Shown one piece after another: positions 39,383-47,485 of a DNA stretch of 64,000 bases. This DNA is from Euryarchaeota archaeon SM23-78 (GTDB taxonomy: Archaea > Nanobdellota > Nanobdellia > Woesearchaeales > SM23-78). How positions within the stretch are numbered: position 1 is the first letter of the stretch; each line of letters opens with the position of its first letter. Under the pieces are notes generated by a model, which saw nothing but the letters and a program-made list of their open reading frames with translations, made no database searches and was not told the DNA's origin. A program made the position numbers and the translations under genes. Location: NCBI GenBank assembly GCA_001595785.1, contig LSSJ01000005.1, positions 1 to 64,000 on the forward strand, read 5' to 3'.

Positions 39383-39823
39383 TTAAGGACCAACAACCTT
39401 GCCAATGAAAATAGTATGGTCGCCACTGTCAAACTCCTGCTCAACCTCGCACTCAAGAAAAACCTTGGCTTCCTTAATCCTAGGACTTTCAATAATAATA
39501 GAATTCTTCTTAGTAAAACCCAGAAACTCAAAGATGTCAACAAACAAGCCATCCTCATTCTCACAAGCAAGCACATGATTCCTATACTCATAACCCACAA
39601 AATTAACCACAAAATTACCAGCCCTGCTAATCATGTTCTTAATACTATCATCACTCCTAACACTGATAGCATACTTCACAGGCTCAAGACTAGCAGGCAT
39701 GTGCCAATGAACAACACCCACATTATCCCTAACCTCTTCTTGCCCAAGAACAATAATAGGCGCCCTCACACTCACCAGCACACTACGATACAAATCTCTC
39801 CTCTTTATTATTTCCCAAATCAT
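39383..39823 (-). CDS. Flavin reductase-like (FMN-binding) protein
   Basis: A 146-residue protein of the flavin reductase-like split-barrel family, on the short side. Family features are SVRAPIIVLGQ near the start, HWHMPASLEPVKYAISV (the flavin-contacting segment, usually with a PP or P), NFVVNFVG and the end DHTIFIGKVVG. It probably binds FMN and reduces it or an attached substrate. The downstream tail is short, so part of the usual C-terminus is missing. The promoter region lies between it and the tRNA genes. Confidence 0.78.
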   Translation of the reverse strand: MIWEIIKRRDLYRSVLVSVRAPIIVLGQEEVRDNVGVVHWHMPASLEPVKYAISVRSDDSIKNMISRAGNFVVNFVGYEYRNHVLACENEDGLFVDIFEFLGFTKKNSIIIESPRIKEAKVFLECEVEQEFDSGDHTIFIGKVVGP

Positions 39824-39866
39824 TAATGTATATTCTGGAAAAAGGAGTATTTAAAGTTTATTGAAA

Positions 39867-39979
39867 TGGGACTGCGAGGATTCGAACCCCGGTCACATGG
39901 CCCCGAACCATGGATGATAGTTGCTGCAAGAAACCTCAAAAACTGAGGTTTTTGTTGTTCCAAACTACACTACAGTCCC
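39867..39979 (-). tRNA. tRNA-Pro(CGG) with a 39-nt intron in the D loop
   Basis: Acceptor GGGACTG pairs with CAGTCCC, discriminator A, no encoded CCA. Anticodon arm CATGG-TTCGGGG-CCATG gives CGG (Pro). T arm CGGGG-TTCGAAT-CCTCG. The gene is 113 nt; removing 39921-39959 leaves a standard 74-nt tRNA. That intron interrupts the D loop after TTTGG, not position 37/38, and contains CCTCA/TGAGG arms. The exact splice points could shift by a few bases. It lies one base after tRNA-Ala. Confidence 0.85.
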
Positions 39980-39980
39980 A

Positions 39981-40052
39981 TGGACTCGACGGGAATCGCG
40001 CCCGTGGTCTCTGCCGTGCGAAGGCAGTGCTTTACTACTAAGCTACGAGCCC
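39981..40052 (-). tRNA. tRNA-Ala(CGC)
   Basis: A 72-nt intronless tRNA. Acceptor GGGCTCG/CGAGTCC with one G-T pair, discriminator A. D arm GCTT...AGC. Anticodon arm CTGCC-TTCGCAC-GGCAG gives CGC (Ala). T arm ACGGG-CGCGATT-CCCGT. Its first 10 nt double as the last codons and stop of the methyltransferase gene upstream. Confidence 0.92.
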
Positions 40053-40531
40053 TTTTTGCAAAAAAATATTAAATCTTTGTCTTCGATTAATATCTCATCA
40101 ATCTCAAATAATTCATTAATTAGTTTTTCAATTAGTTCAAATTGTTGAGTTCTTTTTAGGATTGAAAAAACAAATCTCTTTTTTCCTACTCGTCTAATTT
40201 CTTTTAACCATTTCTCTATGTTTTTAAAGTTGTGTATTGCTGTTATGCTTATAACAATGTCGAAAGTGTTGTCAGGCCAGTTAAGTTTTTCAGCTTTCCC
40301 AACCATTAACTTGTGCTTTCCTTTGTATTGTTTAACTAGTTCTTTAGAAGGGTCAATACCAGTAACTTCGCAGTTAAATAGATTTAAATAAGAGCCGTTT
40401 CCGCACCCAACATCCAAGAGTTTATCAGTTTTCTTAAGGTCAAGCCTGCTATGAATAATCTTTGCTTTTCTTAATTGTTCCTCACCATGAAGCTCATGAT
40501 AGCCCTTTGAGATTTCATTATAATAGTTCAT
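40043..40531 (-). CDS. Class I SAM-dependent methyltransferase
   Basis: A 162-residue Methyltransf_11-type protein. Motif I LLDVGCGNGSYLNLF (about 39-53), motif II VTGIDPS, and post-II NTFDIVISITAIHNF (about 88-102) are all clear. The family uses SAM; the substrate cannot be read from sequence. The short C-terminus (IFFCKKGS) ends inside the tRNA-Ala gene: its TAG stop uses tRNA bases. A TATA-like TATTTAAAAC lies about 25 nt before ATG, consistent with a leaderless mRNA. Confidence 0.87.
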   Translation of the reverse strand: MNYYNEISKGYHELHGEEQLRKAKIIHSRLDLKKTDKLLDVGCGNGSYLNLFNCEVTGIDPSKELVKQYKGKHKLMVGKAEKLNWPDNTFDIVISITAIHNFKNIEKWLKEIRRVGKKRFVFSILKRTQQFELIEKLINELFEIDEILIEDKDLIFFCKKGS

Positions 40532-40563
40532 TTTTCAAGTGAAAGAATGGAAATAGCAGAGTT

Positions 40564-42156
40564 TTAAATAAATATCGCAAGAATGATTCGTGACAGTATT
40601 AGCAACACCAAAAACATTCCTGAAAACACTAAGTTAAATACAAGAACCTTTTTGTGCTTGTAATATCCCCAGAGTATGAGAGGTACAAAGATTATGAAAG
40701 GAAAGAAAATAAACCCAACAAACAATGAGAATAAGAGTGGGAAAATTATGTCTTGTAATTGCAATAGTATTGAAACAGGGATTAAAAGGGTTATAACTAT
40801 GATTATGCTTAAAGGTATTGCTATTGCTGTTTTTTGCCTGCCTTCTAGTTTTATTCTTTGATAAACTGCTTGTTTTCTCTCTGTAAAGGCATGGTCCACA
40901 CCTTTAATATAAGCAGCAATCCAGACTCCTACAAGGGTTAAAAAGTTGAACAAACCAAACAAAGCAAACTTGAACAGATGAGGATTATCATTCCTAAACA
41001 CAATGATACCAGCTAACAAGCTTGAAAGACATGAGATAAAAATGAAAATTATTAATCCCCACCAAATAATCCTATTTATCAGGCTCTCATAAACAACTAC
41101 CTTGTTTGGAACCTCATTCTTAAACCATAAGTCTTGGATTAAAGCATTTGAAGGAGCACTTATCTTTACCTTGGTGTATTCAAGGTTGGATATATAATAA
41201 TTTGATTCGCGGCTGGATATGGCTGGAAGGCTATAACCAGAATAAAAATCCTTTAAATCCTTAGGCGCCTTGTGAGTGCTCTCAGAAAAAAAGGTTATCT
41301 CTGAGTCTGCCTTTATCTCTTTGTAAAGCTCTGGCTGGACATAACCCATGACATAGATAACAGCAGGCACAACTGTGTCACCGTAAACAGAGGTTGGTTT
41401 TAAAGGATAATAGATTTTTGGAGTAGGGAATGAGATAAAAACCCCTACTGTGTTGCCTGTTCTCCTCCGATAATAATAATCATATTCAACATCTGCCTGT
41501 GAATTTCTAAACTCATGAACATCAGATATCCAGGTTATCACAAACACATAATGCTTACCAATGTATTCATCCAGGATTAAGGTGAACTCAGGCGGTAACT
41601 TTAAGTCCTTGCTTGTTAAGTAATTTTCTAGAGACTGACTATCAAGAGCACCCACTAACTCTGTTGTCAAGCCCATCTTTTCAATTCTTTCATAAACAGT
41701 GACTCCCTCAGCATCTAAAGACTTTTCCATTGAGCCTGCTCTAAAAGCTCCGGGGCTTAAAGTGCCAAAATAAGCAAAGGGAAAGGGGTAAATCTGGCTT
41801 ATAGACATGAGCGTGTATGCCTGGGAAATAGAGTTCTCAGCAAGCCTTTCAAGGTCTTTGCCAAAAAGCTCAGGAAAACCCTTAAGAATATTGATATCAA
41901 CTTGTTTAGGGTCTGCTGGCACTGGGAAAATCCAAACAGCCTGGTCGCCTTGCACCTTCTCTGCTGTATCAATAGTAAGAATCATGTGCTGGACCCCATC
42001 CTTATAATTAATAGCACAGAACTGCTGCTCCTCATCAAAAAGACGCCAAATATCTTCGTCATGAATTTTAATAAAAAAGCCTCCATCTGCTAGAGCAGAA
42101 GGGAGTATTAAGAAACAAATGAGAAGTATGATGATTATACTAAGAGTTTTTTTCAT
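40564..42156 (-). CDS. Exported/membrane DUF2330-like protein
   Basis: A 530-residue protein from ATG 42156. The signal peptide KKTLSIIIILLICFLILPSALA precedes DGGFF, the typical mature start of DUF2330 proteins. A large extracellular domain (30-370) contains EEQQFCAINYKDGVQHMIL and VWIFPVPADPKQV. Four transmembrane helices follow (about 372-395, 405-430, 455-480, 485-525). Function of the family is unknown; a surface-anchored receptor or envelope protein is likely. A longer frame upstream to 42279 would place the signal internally, so I reject it. Confidence 0.78.
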   Translation of the reverse strand: MKKTLSIIIILLICFLILPSALADGGFFIKIHDEDIWRLFDEEQQFCAINYKDGVQHMILTIDTAEKVQGDQAVWIFPVPADPKQVDINILKGFPELFGKDLERLAENSISQAYTLMSISQIYPFPFAYFGTLSPGAFRAGSMEKSLDAEGVTVYERIEKMGLTTELVGALDSQSLENYLTSKDLKLPPEFTLILDEYIGKHYVFVITWISDVHEFRNSQADVEYDYYYRRRTGNTVGVFISFPTPKIYYPLKPTSVYGDTVVPAVIYVMGYVQPELYKEIKADSEITFFSESTHKAPKDLKDFYSGYSLPAISSRESNYYISNLEYTKVKISAPSNALIQDLWFKNEVPNKVVVYESLINRIIWWGLIIFIFISCLSSLLAGIIVFRNDNPHLFKFALFGLFNFLTLVGVWIAAYIKGVDHAFTERKQAVYQRIKLEGRQKTAIAIPLSIIIVITLLIPVSILLQLQDIIFPLLFSLFVGFIFFPFIIFVPLILWGYYKHKKVLVFNLVFSGMFLVLLILSRIILAIFI

Positions 42157-42240
42157 TCTAACAGATGCCTTGATTACACTTTTTTTAAATGTTTTGAATA
42201 AATGAATAACTATATTAACTATTACAACTCCCATCTTACT

Positions 42241-42681
42241 ATGCAGCTCATAAAAAAAATTGGCAACTGGCTTAAGCATGTATTTGAACTAGAAAAATTT
42301 GATTATGAAAAAATCGTGATAGAAAAAGAAGTAGTAGATGGAATCCTTGAATTAGCCCAAATGACCTCTCCTAAAGAGTTTATTGCATTCCTTGAAGGCA
42401 GGCAAAGAAAGAAAGTATTAAGGATTTATGGTCTTGCATACCAGGAATACTTTGCCAATGAGCACTCAACCCTCTCAAAAATAAACTTTCCAATAACCAG
42501 CAGAATAGTAGGCAGTGTGCACAGCCACCCAGGACCTAGCAACAAGCCCAGTGGAGCAGATTTAAGGTTTTTCTCAAAAAGAGGCATGGTGCACTTAATA
42601 ATAAAGAGTCCTTACAGAGAAAAAGATATCCAGGCCTATGATATAAAGGGAAATAAAATAGTTTTTGAAGTTGTTGGTTAA
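42241..42681 (+). CDS. JAMM/MPN+ metalloprotease
   Basis: A 146-residue Mov34/MPN domain protein with a complete JAMM zinc site: catalytic Glu in KEFIAFLEG (about 39) and HSHPGPSNKPSGAD (about 97-110; HxHx7SxxD). Archaeal JAMM proteases remove ubiquitin-like SAMP modifiers. Here no SAMP or E1 gene is visible, so other peptides are possible. ATG 42241 is preferred to earlier frames because the domain begins there. It is divergent from the DUF2330 gene, with about 85 nt between start codons. Confidence 0.88.
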   Translation: MQLIKKIGNWLKHVFELEKFDYEKIVIEKEVVDGILELAQMTSPKEFIAFLEGRQRKKVLRIYGLAYQEYFANEHSTLSKINFPITSRIVGSVHSHPGPSNKPSGADLRFFSKRGMVHLIIKSPYREKDIQAYDIKGNKIVFEVVG

Positions 42682-42690
42682 TCTAGTTAA

Positions 42691-43947
42691 TCACTCAGCT
42701 GTCGGATCAACAACCCTTCCCATGAATAATATGTTTCCTGTTTCTCTTTCCTGGATTATGAAGATGAATGGGTGGTCTGCTCTGAAATTATTCATTGGTC
42801 CTGCAGACAATTCCATAATAACTACGGTTGCTGCTGCTGCTTCTGTGCCCTCCTCATTCACATCTACAAAGGCTTGGTGTATCACTTGGCTAATAAACAA
42901 ACCTCTAGACCCAGTCATGCCTGAAAAGTCTGCTTCAAATGGTGTGAATGCGAGGGGCATACCCATCTCACTCAAGGTTTCTGCCATAAAGTATTTGGTC
43001 TCAAAAGTAAACTTAGGCAGGTATACATCCATTTGTCTTTCCATAAGTCCATTTTTCCATTCATTTAGTTTTTCAATTGTTAGAGATTCTTCAAGTTTTA
43101 ATAAGTCTTCATCTTTAGGAAGCAGGACAAGCATGGATAAGTCCTCTCCTTTGTAGAGCATCTCAAGCACCTGCAGGTCTTCGTTCTCATAGTAATTGAA
43201 TTTAGCATCCTTGTCATCACGCACCATCATGTCCACGGTGACTGTTTTGTCAGGACTCACTCTGAAGGGAGCATCATGAGTATCTTTCTTCTCAAACTCC
43301 TTGACCCAGGTTCCTTTGAAGTAGATAGCATTTGTTAAGACCAAGCGGGTCATAGGATTAATAGCCCCTGCAGGGATTATATCCTTAATTTTGTGGTTAG
43401 TCATATCCTCAACCCATTTATTAATGATTTGCCTTGATTCCTCACTCGCCCCTATAAAATCGAGATTAGTAACCCCACTTCCATAGTACTGTTCAACATT
43501 GCTCATGTATTCAGGTAAAAAATGATAGGTCTGCTCTGCCCACAAAGCATTAGCTGTGTGAAGTTTGTACTTCTTGTCTTTCTTGTTCAGGTCATTGTAG
43601 ACTTTAGCATATGCAGGCCTTCTCACATCAGCTTCTTCAGGAAAATGAAACACTTCTTGCATTTCTTCTGCTGTCTGGCCATTTGCCCCTTCATAAGTCA
43701 TGGCTAGGGCTGTTGAGATACTGTAAGGAGAGAAAAAGATATTACCATCTTCATCCTCATTAAGCTTTGAGTAAAGCTCTAAAGCAAACTGGTTATTTGC
43801 CTTCACAACAGCACTCACTCCTTCTGATGTTGCTCCACTATCATCTGCTAGTGGCACTGAAGGTCCTGTTTGACAGGCAGTTAAAAATAAGCCTAAAAAG
43901 AGTATAGATAAGATAAAAATTGTTCCAAAGATTTTTTTTGCTTTCAT
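42691..43947 (-). CDS. Serpin-family protease inhibitor, lipoprotein
   Basis: A 418-residue serpin, full length. A signal with lipobox LTAC (Cys 25) anchors it outside the membrane. Serpin signatures are NIFFSPYSISTALAMTYEGA, TNAIYFKGTWVKEF, the hinge EEGTEAAAAT, and DHPFIFIIQERETGNILFMGR. The hinge residues are small, so it should be inhibitory. Aligned to antitrypsin, P1 falls at Ser or the preceding Leu of MELSAG. Its ATG is about 25 nt after TTTTTATAAATG, so leaderless. Likely protects the cell from external proteases. Confidence 0.94.
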   Translation of the reverse strand: MKAKKIFGTIFILSILFLGLFLTACQTGPSVPLADDSGATSEGVSAVVKANNQFALELYSKLNEDEDGNIFFSPYSISTALAMTYEGANGQTAEEMQEVFHFPEEADVRRPAYAKVYNDLNKKDKKYKLHTANALWAEQTYHFLPEYMSNVEQYYGSGVTNLDFIGASEESRQIINKWVEDMTNHKIKDIIPAGAINPMTRLVLTNAIYFKGTWVKEFEKKDTHDAPFRVSPDKTVTVDMMVRDDKDAKFNYYENEDLQVLEMLYKGEDLSMLVLLPKDEDLLKLEESLTIEKLNEWKNGLMERQMDVYLPKFTFETKYFMAETLSEMGMPLAFTPFEADFSGMTGSRGLFISQVIHQAFVDVNEEGTEAAAATVVIMELSAGPMNNFRADHPFIFIIQERETGNILFMGRVVDPTAE

Positions 43948-44007
43948 AATAATATGTATAAAGAAGCATTTATAAAAATGTTTTTATAAATTTAAGTTGG
44001 GTTGAAG

Positions 44008-44322
44008 TTAACTGGTCAAACCCTTTAATTTCTTCACTAACTTATCATAAACTTTTTTCTTTTTTAATTTTGTTAGTACAAATAGTTTCTTGGCTATCAT
44101 CTCTTTAGAAACAGTAAAGATATAATTCAATTTAATTACACTATCTTTGATTGCTCCTTCTTTTTTTGTTAGAGGTATTCCTTCCATTTTCAGGTTGCTG
44201 GTGATTCCTGCGACCACCACATTATCGTATTCTTCGAATAATATGAGTGCTGGTCTTTTCTTTATCTCAAAGGTGTCTGTGTATTGCACTCTTGTCAGCA
44301 CTACTTGACCCGGTTTAAGCAT
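44008..44322 (-). CDS. MazF/PemK-family toxin
   Basis: A 104-residue PemK/MazF-type mRNA interferase (start ATG 44322). Family marks are LKPGQVVLTRVQYTD, KRPALILFEEYDNVVVAGITS and the C-terminal AKKLFVLTKL. The active-site Arg-Pro pair (RPALIL) and the Thr/Ser after the second strand (AGITSN) are present. It overlaps the antitoxin gene by 8 nt. The C-terminal tail is Lys-rich. Confidence 0.87.
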   Translation of the reverse strand: MLKPGQVVLTRVQYTDTFEIKKRPALILFEEYDNVVVAGITSNLKMEGIPLTKKEGAIKDSVIKLNYIFTVSKEMIAKKLFVLTKLKKKKVYDKLVKKLKGLTS

Positions 44323-44539
44323 TCTCCCATTCCTCATCTGCTTTGTTGTCCCAGAGCTCTTTCATTTTGGCTTGCTGGATTTTGTGCAGAAATTCATCGT
44401 ACTGATTTTTCTTTTTCACAGCCTGAAAAACAGGTATCATATTATTGATGAGCTCATTATATGTTTGCCGGGGATATTCTCTGGTTTCTTTTAACAAATT
44501 AACCACTTCCTTGTCTAATTGTATTGTTGTTGAACTCAT
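44315..44539 (-). CDS. Antitoxin of the MazF pair, RHH-like
   Basis: A 74-residue protein. The N-terminal STTIQLDKEVVNLLKE looks like a ribbon-helix-helix DNA-binding domain; the middle helix (YPRQTYNELINNMIPV) and the acidic end (ADEEWENA) would wrap the toxin. It precedes and overlaps the mazF-like gene. A 13-bp inverted repeat covers its start codon and promoter, consistent with autorepression. GGTGATATATA is its ribosome binding site. Confidence 0.85.
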   Translation of the reverse strand: MSSTTIQLDKEVVNLLKETREYPRQTYNELINNMIPVFQAVKKKNQYDEFLHKIQQAKMKELWDNKADEEWENA

Positions 44540-44572
44540 TATATATCACCTATAATTAGTATATAATGAGTT
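44533..44572. promoter_or_regulatory. TA operator: 13-bp inverted repeat over start and promoter
   Basis: AACTCATTATATA (44533-44545) and TATATAATGAGTT (44560-44572) are perfect inverted copies 14 nt apart. One arm contains the antitoxin start codon (minus strand); the other abuts the TATA box TTTATATATAAC. A dimer of dimers bound across both arms would shut transcription. Confidence 0.72.
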
Positions 44573-44589
44573 ATATATAAAGTTTTCTA

Positions 44590-45702
44590 TTATGTAAAAG
44601 CTCCCAATCTAATTTGCTGCTCCCCACCAACCCTGATAAAAGGCCCGGCCCTTTTCATCACAACTCCACATTTCTTTAGATTATCACTTTTTAGCTTCTT
44701 ATTCTCTCTAAACGCTATTATCTTCTGCGCTGTCTTTAACCCTATGCCTGGCACTCTTATTAGTTCATCATAAACCGCATCCTCTATATTAACTGGCTCT
44801 GTCAATATATTTTCTGCTATTGCTAGCTTTGGGTCCTTGTTTGGCAGCATCTCATCTACTAACACTTCTTTTATCTCGCTCAGCTTGTACTTGTACTCTC
44901 GTAATAACCAATCACAATTATACAAATGATTTGCTCTGCTTGGGGATTCTTTTTTTCTATTCTCAAGAGGCGTATTCTTAAGAGGGGAAAAAGCAGAGTA
45001 ATAAACCCTTTTTAAGTCCATGTTCATGTACTCCCATTTTGCCATTTTTAATACTTCCAAGTCTGTTTCATCACTTGCACCAATTATTATCTGTGTGGTC
45101 TGCCCTCCTCTTGGCTCAACTCTTTTAATCCAGGCCTGTCTTCTAATAATATCACTTTGCAGTTCTTTAACACTTGATAACTCACTAAGCCTTGACTTGT
45201 TAGGAGCCTCAACATTAATACTTAGCCTTGATACTAACTCTGAGGCTTGTTTTATTAAGTCATAACTAGTGCCTGGCAATACTTTGAAATGTATATATCC
45301 TTGAAACTTGTACTTATGCCTGACCAATCTAACTGTTCTGAGCATTTTTTCTGTCATTACATCAGGGTCTCCTGCTACTCCACTGCTTAGAAAAAGGCCA
45401 GTAACAATGTCTCTTTCTACAAGTTTGTTAAAAAAGTCTGCTAGTTCTGCTGGTTCAAACTCTGTTAGTTTTCTCTGGCCACACCCTGCTCTATTTGCAC
45501 AGTATCTGCAGTCATGCTTGCACTTGTTGGTTTGTAAGGTCTTAAGCAGAGAGCAGAAATGACCATTCTGAGTTTTTGCCTTAATCACACCAGGCAAGTT
45601 ATGCAATCCATCTGTTATCTCTGGTGGCTTACAAATCTCTCCTCCACACACATCATATTTACCTGCGTCTCCTAGAAGTCTGGCTTTTTCAAGGGTGTTC
45701 AT
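44590..45702 (-). CDS. Putative DNA modification/repair radical SAM protein
   Basis: A 370-residue protein of the TIGR03916/COG4277 type. Radical SAM cysteines CKHDCRYC (about 60-67), then FLSSGVAGDPDVMTEKM, and a C-terminal helix-hairpin-helix VPGIGLKTAQKII (about 319-331) for DNA binding. In bacteria it is paired with a TIGR03915 uracil-glycosylase-like protein, absent here. ATG 45702 is about 25 nt after TATTTTAAG, so leaderless. A motif upstream is shared with the homing endonuclease gene at 57281. Confidence 0.88.
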   Translation of the reverse strand: MNTLEKARLLGDAGKYDVCGGEICKPPEITDGLHNLPGVIKAKTQNGHFCSLLKTLQTNKCKHDCRYCANRAGCGQRKLTEFEPAELADFFNKLVERDIVTGLFLSSGVAGDPDVMTEKMLRTVRLVRHKYKFQGYIHFKVLPGTSYDLIKQASELVSRLSINVEAPNKSRLSELSSVKELQSDIIRRQAWIKRVEPRGGQTTQIIIGASDETDLEVLKMAKWEYMNMDLKRVYYSAFSPLKNTPLENRKKESPSRANHLYNCDWLLREYKYKLSEIKEVLVDEMLPNKDPKLAIAENILTEPVNIEDAVYDELIRVPGIGLKTAQKIIAFRENKKLKSDNLKKCGVVMKRAGPFIRVGGEQQIRLGAFT

Positions 45703-45730
45703 ATAAATGTATTAGAAATCTTTCTTAAAA

Positions 45731-45754
45731 TAGCTTACGCAGGAATGTCCAGTG
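45731..45754 (-). promoter_or_regulatory. Shared upstream motif at the radical SAM promoter
   Basis: On the plus strand TAGCT-ACGCA (45731-45741) is followed 3 nt later by ATGTCCAGTG. The same two blocks, 5 nt apart, occur at 57335-57360 before the homing endonuclease gene. In both cases the motif sits just upstream of the TATA box of a minus-strand gene. Confidence 0.45.
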
Positions 45755-45760
45755 GAGAAA

Positions 45761-45871
45761 TAGCCCTGCCCGGATTCGAACCGAGGTCACCAGGTTTCTC
45801 TAAGCTTGTTGACCTTTCTGCAAACAGAAAATTCCAGAGCCTGATATGTTTGGCCACTACACCACAGGGCT
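45761..45871 (-). tRNA. tRNA-Gln(CTG) with canonical 38-nt intron
   Basis: Acceptor AGCCCTG/CAGGGCT, discriminator A. D stem GTGT/ACAT. Anticodon stem TCAGG/CCTGG with loop CTCTGG+A gives CTG (Gln). T arm CTCGG-TTCGAAT-CCGGG. Removing 45796-45833 from the 111-nt gene leaves 73 nt. The intron follows base 37, the normal archaeal site for splicing endonuclease at a bulge-helix-bulge. Confidence 0.9.
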
Positions 45872-45927
45872 GTAACCACATAGAAAAACAGTAACTTTTT
45901 TAAATACTTTACTTTTTCAAGAGTTTT

Positions 45928-46452
45928 ATGGCAAAACTTAGAAAAGCAGTGTCTTATAGAAGAGTGGAAAGGCCTTATACTCGTAAGTCTAAATATAGAA
46001 AAAAGAACTTTGTAAGAGCAACCCCTCATAACCTCATAGTAAAGTATGATATGGGAAATCTAAAGAAGAAGTTTGCTTACAGAGTTGATGTTAATTCTAA
46101 GGAGAAGATACAGGTAAGACACAACGCCTTAGAGGCTGCTAGGAAGTCTAGTAATAGGTTATTGGAGAAAAGAGCAGGCAAGGTTGGTTATAAACTTAAG
46201 ATAAGGATTTTTCCTCACCATATTCTCAGGGAAAACCCTGTTGCTACAGGAGCAGGTGCTGATCGTATGAGCACAGGTATGAAGAAGAGCTTTGGAAAGC
46301 CTATTGGATTAGCAGCTCAGGTAAGACCTGGTCAGACCCTTTTTGAAGTACATGTTGACAAGCCCCAATTAGAGACTGGGAAGACAGCTGCTAAGAGAAT
46401 AGCTGCTAAGATGCCTTGCAAATGCCAGATTATTATTAATGAGCAGAAATAG
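45928..46452 (+). CDS. rpl10e: Ribosomal protein L10e (uL16)
   Basis: A 174-residue 50S protein of the L16/L10e family that lines the A-site tRNA cleft. The signatures FPHHILRENPVATGAGADRM and GKPIGLAAQVRPGQ are present, and the N-terminus is strongly basic. A TATA-like CTTTTTTAAATAC (about 45895-45907) lies some 25 nt upstream, so the mRNA is leaderless. It sits between tRNA-Gln and nog1, both on the opposite strand. Confidence 0.95.
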   Translation: MAKLRKAVSYRRVERPYTRKSKYRKKNFVRATPHNLIVKYDMGNLKKKFAYRVDVNSKEKIQVRHNALEAARKSSNRLLEKRAGKVGYKLKIRIFPHHILRENPVATGAGADRMSTGMKKSFGKPIGLAAQVRPGQTLFEVHVDKPQLETGKTAAKRIAAKMPCKCQIIINEQK

Positions 46453-47391
46453 TTATTTAACTTTCTTGCTAATCTCTTTTTTTAACTCATCAACACTAGT
46501 GAACGCCTTTTTAGAAAAATCTTTAGTTGCGCCCTGCTCTAGCAGGTCGGTTTTTGAGAGATAAAGAATAACTGGTTTTTTGAATTGTTTGATTCTCTTT
46601 AACAATCTCTTCTGATCTTTTAATGGATAGGGCTCTGTCAAGTCAAATATGTATACAATCAGGTCAGCCTGGTATTTTACTGCAAGATAAGCCTGCTTCT
46701 CAATATTATTCATCTTGTCAGGCCTGTTAAGGGTTCCTGGGGTGTCTATGAATTGCACTTTCTCATTTTTTAGCTTTGCATAGCCTAGGTTAAGGCTCTT
46801 AGTAGTAAATGCATATTCTTTTATCTCTGGGGTGCTGGTTGTTAATTTACTTAGAAGAGTTGTCTTGCCCACGTTTGGAAAGCCTGAGATACACACAGTA
46901 AATAATTGTTTAATCACAGGATAATCCTTTATCACACGCCTAGAGTGCTCTAAATACTCTAAATTCTTACTTATTTGCTTTATTACAGAGCTTATTCTTC
47001 CTAAATAAGCTTTTTTTGCGCTGTCCAGGTCTGTGAAGTTCTTGGCTTGCTTTATTCTCTTCTTGTGCTCTCTGGCCAGCTCACTAATCTTTTTCTGAGC
47101 CCAGTTAAGGCTTGCAAGGGCTTTCTTTAACTTGTCATAATCAAGGGTTACTCTAAGTAGCTCTTTGTAAAAATCAGAAAGTTCATCAAAAACAGGAAAA
47201 CCCTTACCAATTTCATATAATTTAGTGCACAACACATCCCTTATTATTCCTATTCTATCATGTTCTCTGGGCTTTGCTTTTTCAAAAGGAGTTCCTTTTT
47301 TCTTTGTGCCTTCATGCTTTAGAGCTCTTTTTATAGCTATATCTAAGTAAGTCTGAGCTTTCTCTACTTGTTTGATTGATTGGAAGGTCAT
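46453..47391 (-). CDS. NOG1-family GTPase
   Basis: A 312-residue NOG1-type OBG-superfamily GTPase involved in large-subunit maturation. An N-terminal helical domain (1-150) precedes the G domain: G1 GFPNVGKTT (about 165), then FTTKSLNLGY, G3 DTPGTL, G4 SKTD. The NOG1 C-terminal extension is short here. ATG 47391 is chosen since the sequence upstream (as far as 47610) overlaps the S6e gene and is unrelated to the family. It ends directly after the L10e stop. Confidence 0.9.
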   Translation of the reverse strand: MTFQSIKQVEKAQTYLDIAIKRALKHEGTKKKGTPFEKAKPREHDRIGIIRDVLCTKLYEIGKGFPVFDELSDFYKELLRVTLDYDKLKKALASLNWAQKKISELAREHKKRIKQAKNFTDLDSAKKAYLGRISSVIKQISKNLEYLEHSRRVIKDYPVIKQLFTVCISGFPNVGKTTLLSKLTTSTPEIKEYAFTTKSLNLGYAKLKNEKVQFIDTPGTLNRPDKMNNIEKQAYLAVKYQADLIVYIFDLTEPYPLKDQKRLLKRIKQFKKPVILYLSKTDLLEQGATKDFSKKAFTSVDELKKEISKKVK

Positions 47392-47485
47392 GGTGACTAG
47401 AATATTCAAAACCTTTAAAAAGGCATTCTTTTTCCATCTTCCTGACTGAGCGCAAATATGTATTTGTAGGCTCGGAGGGTAAAAA

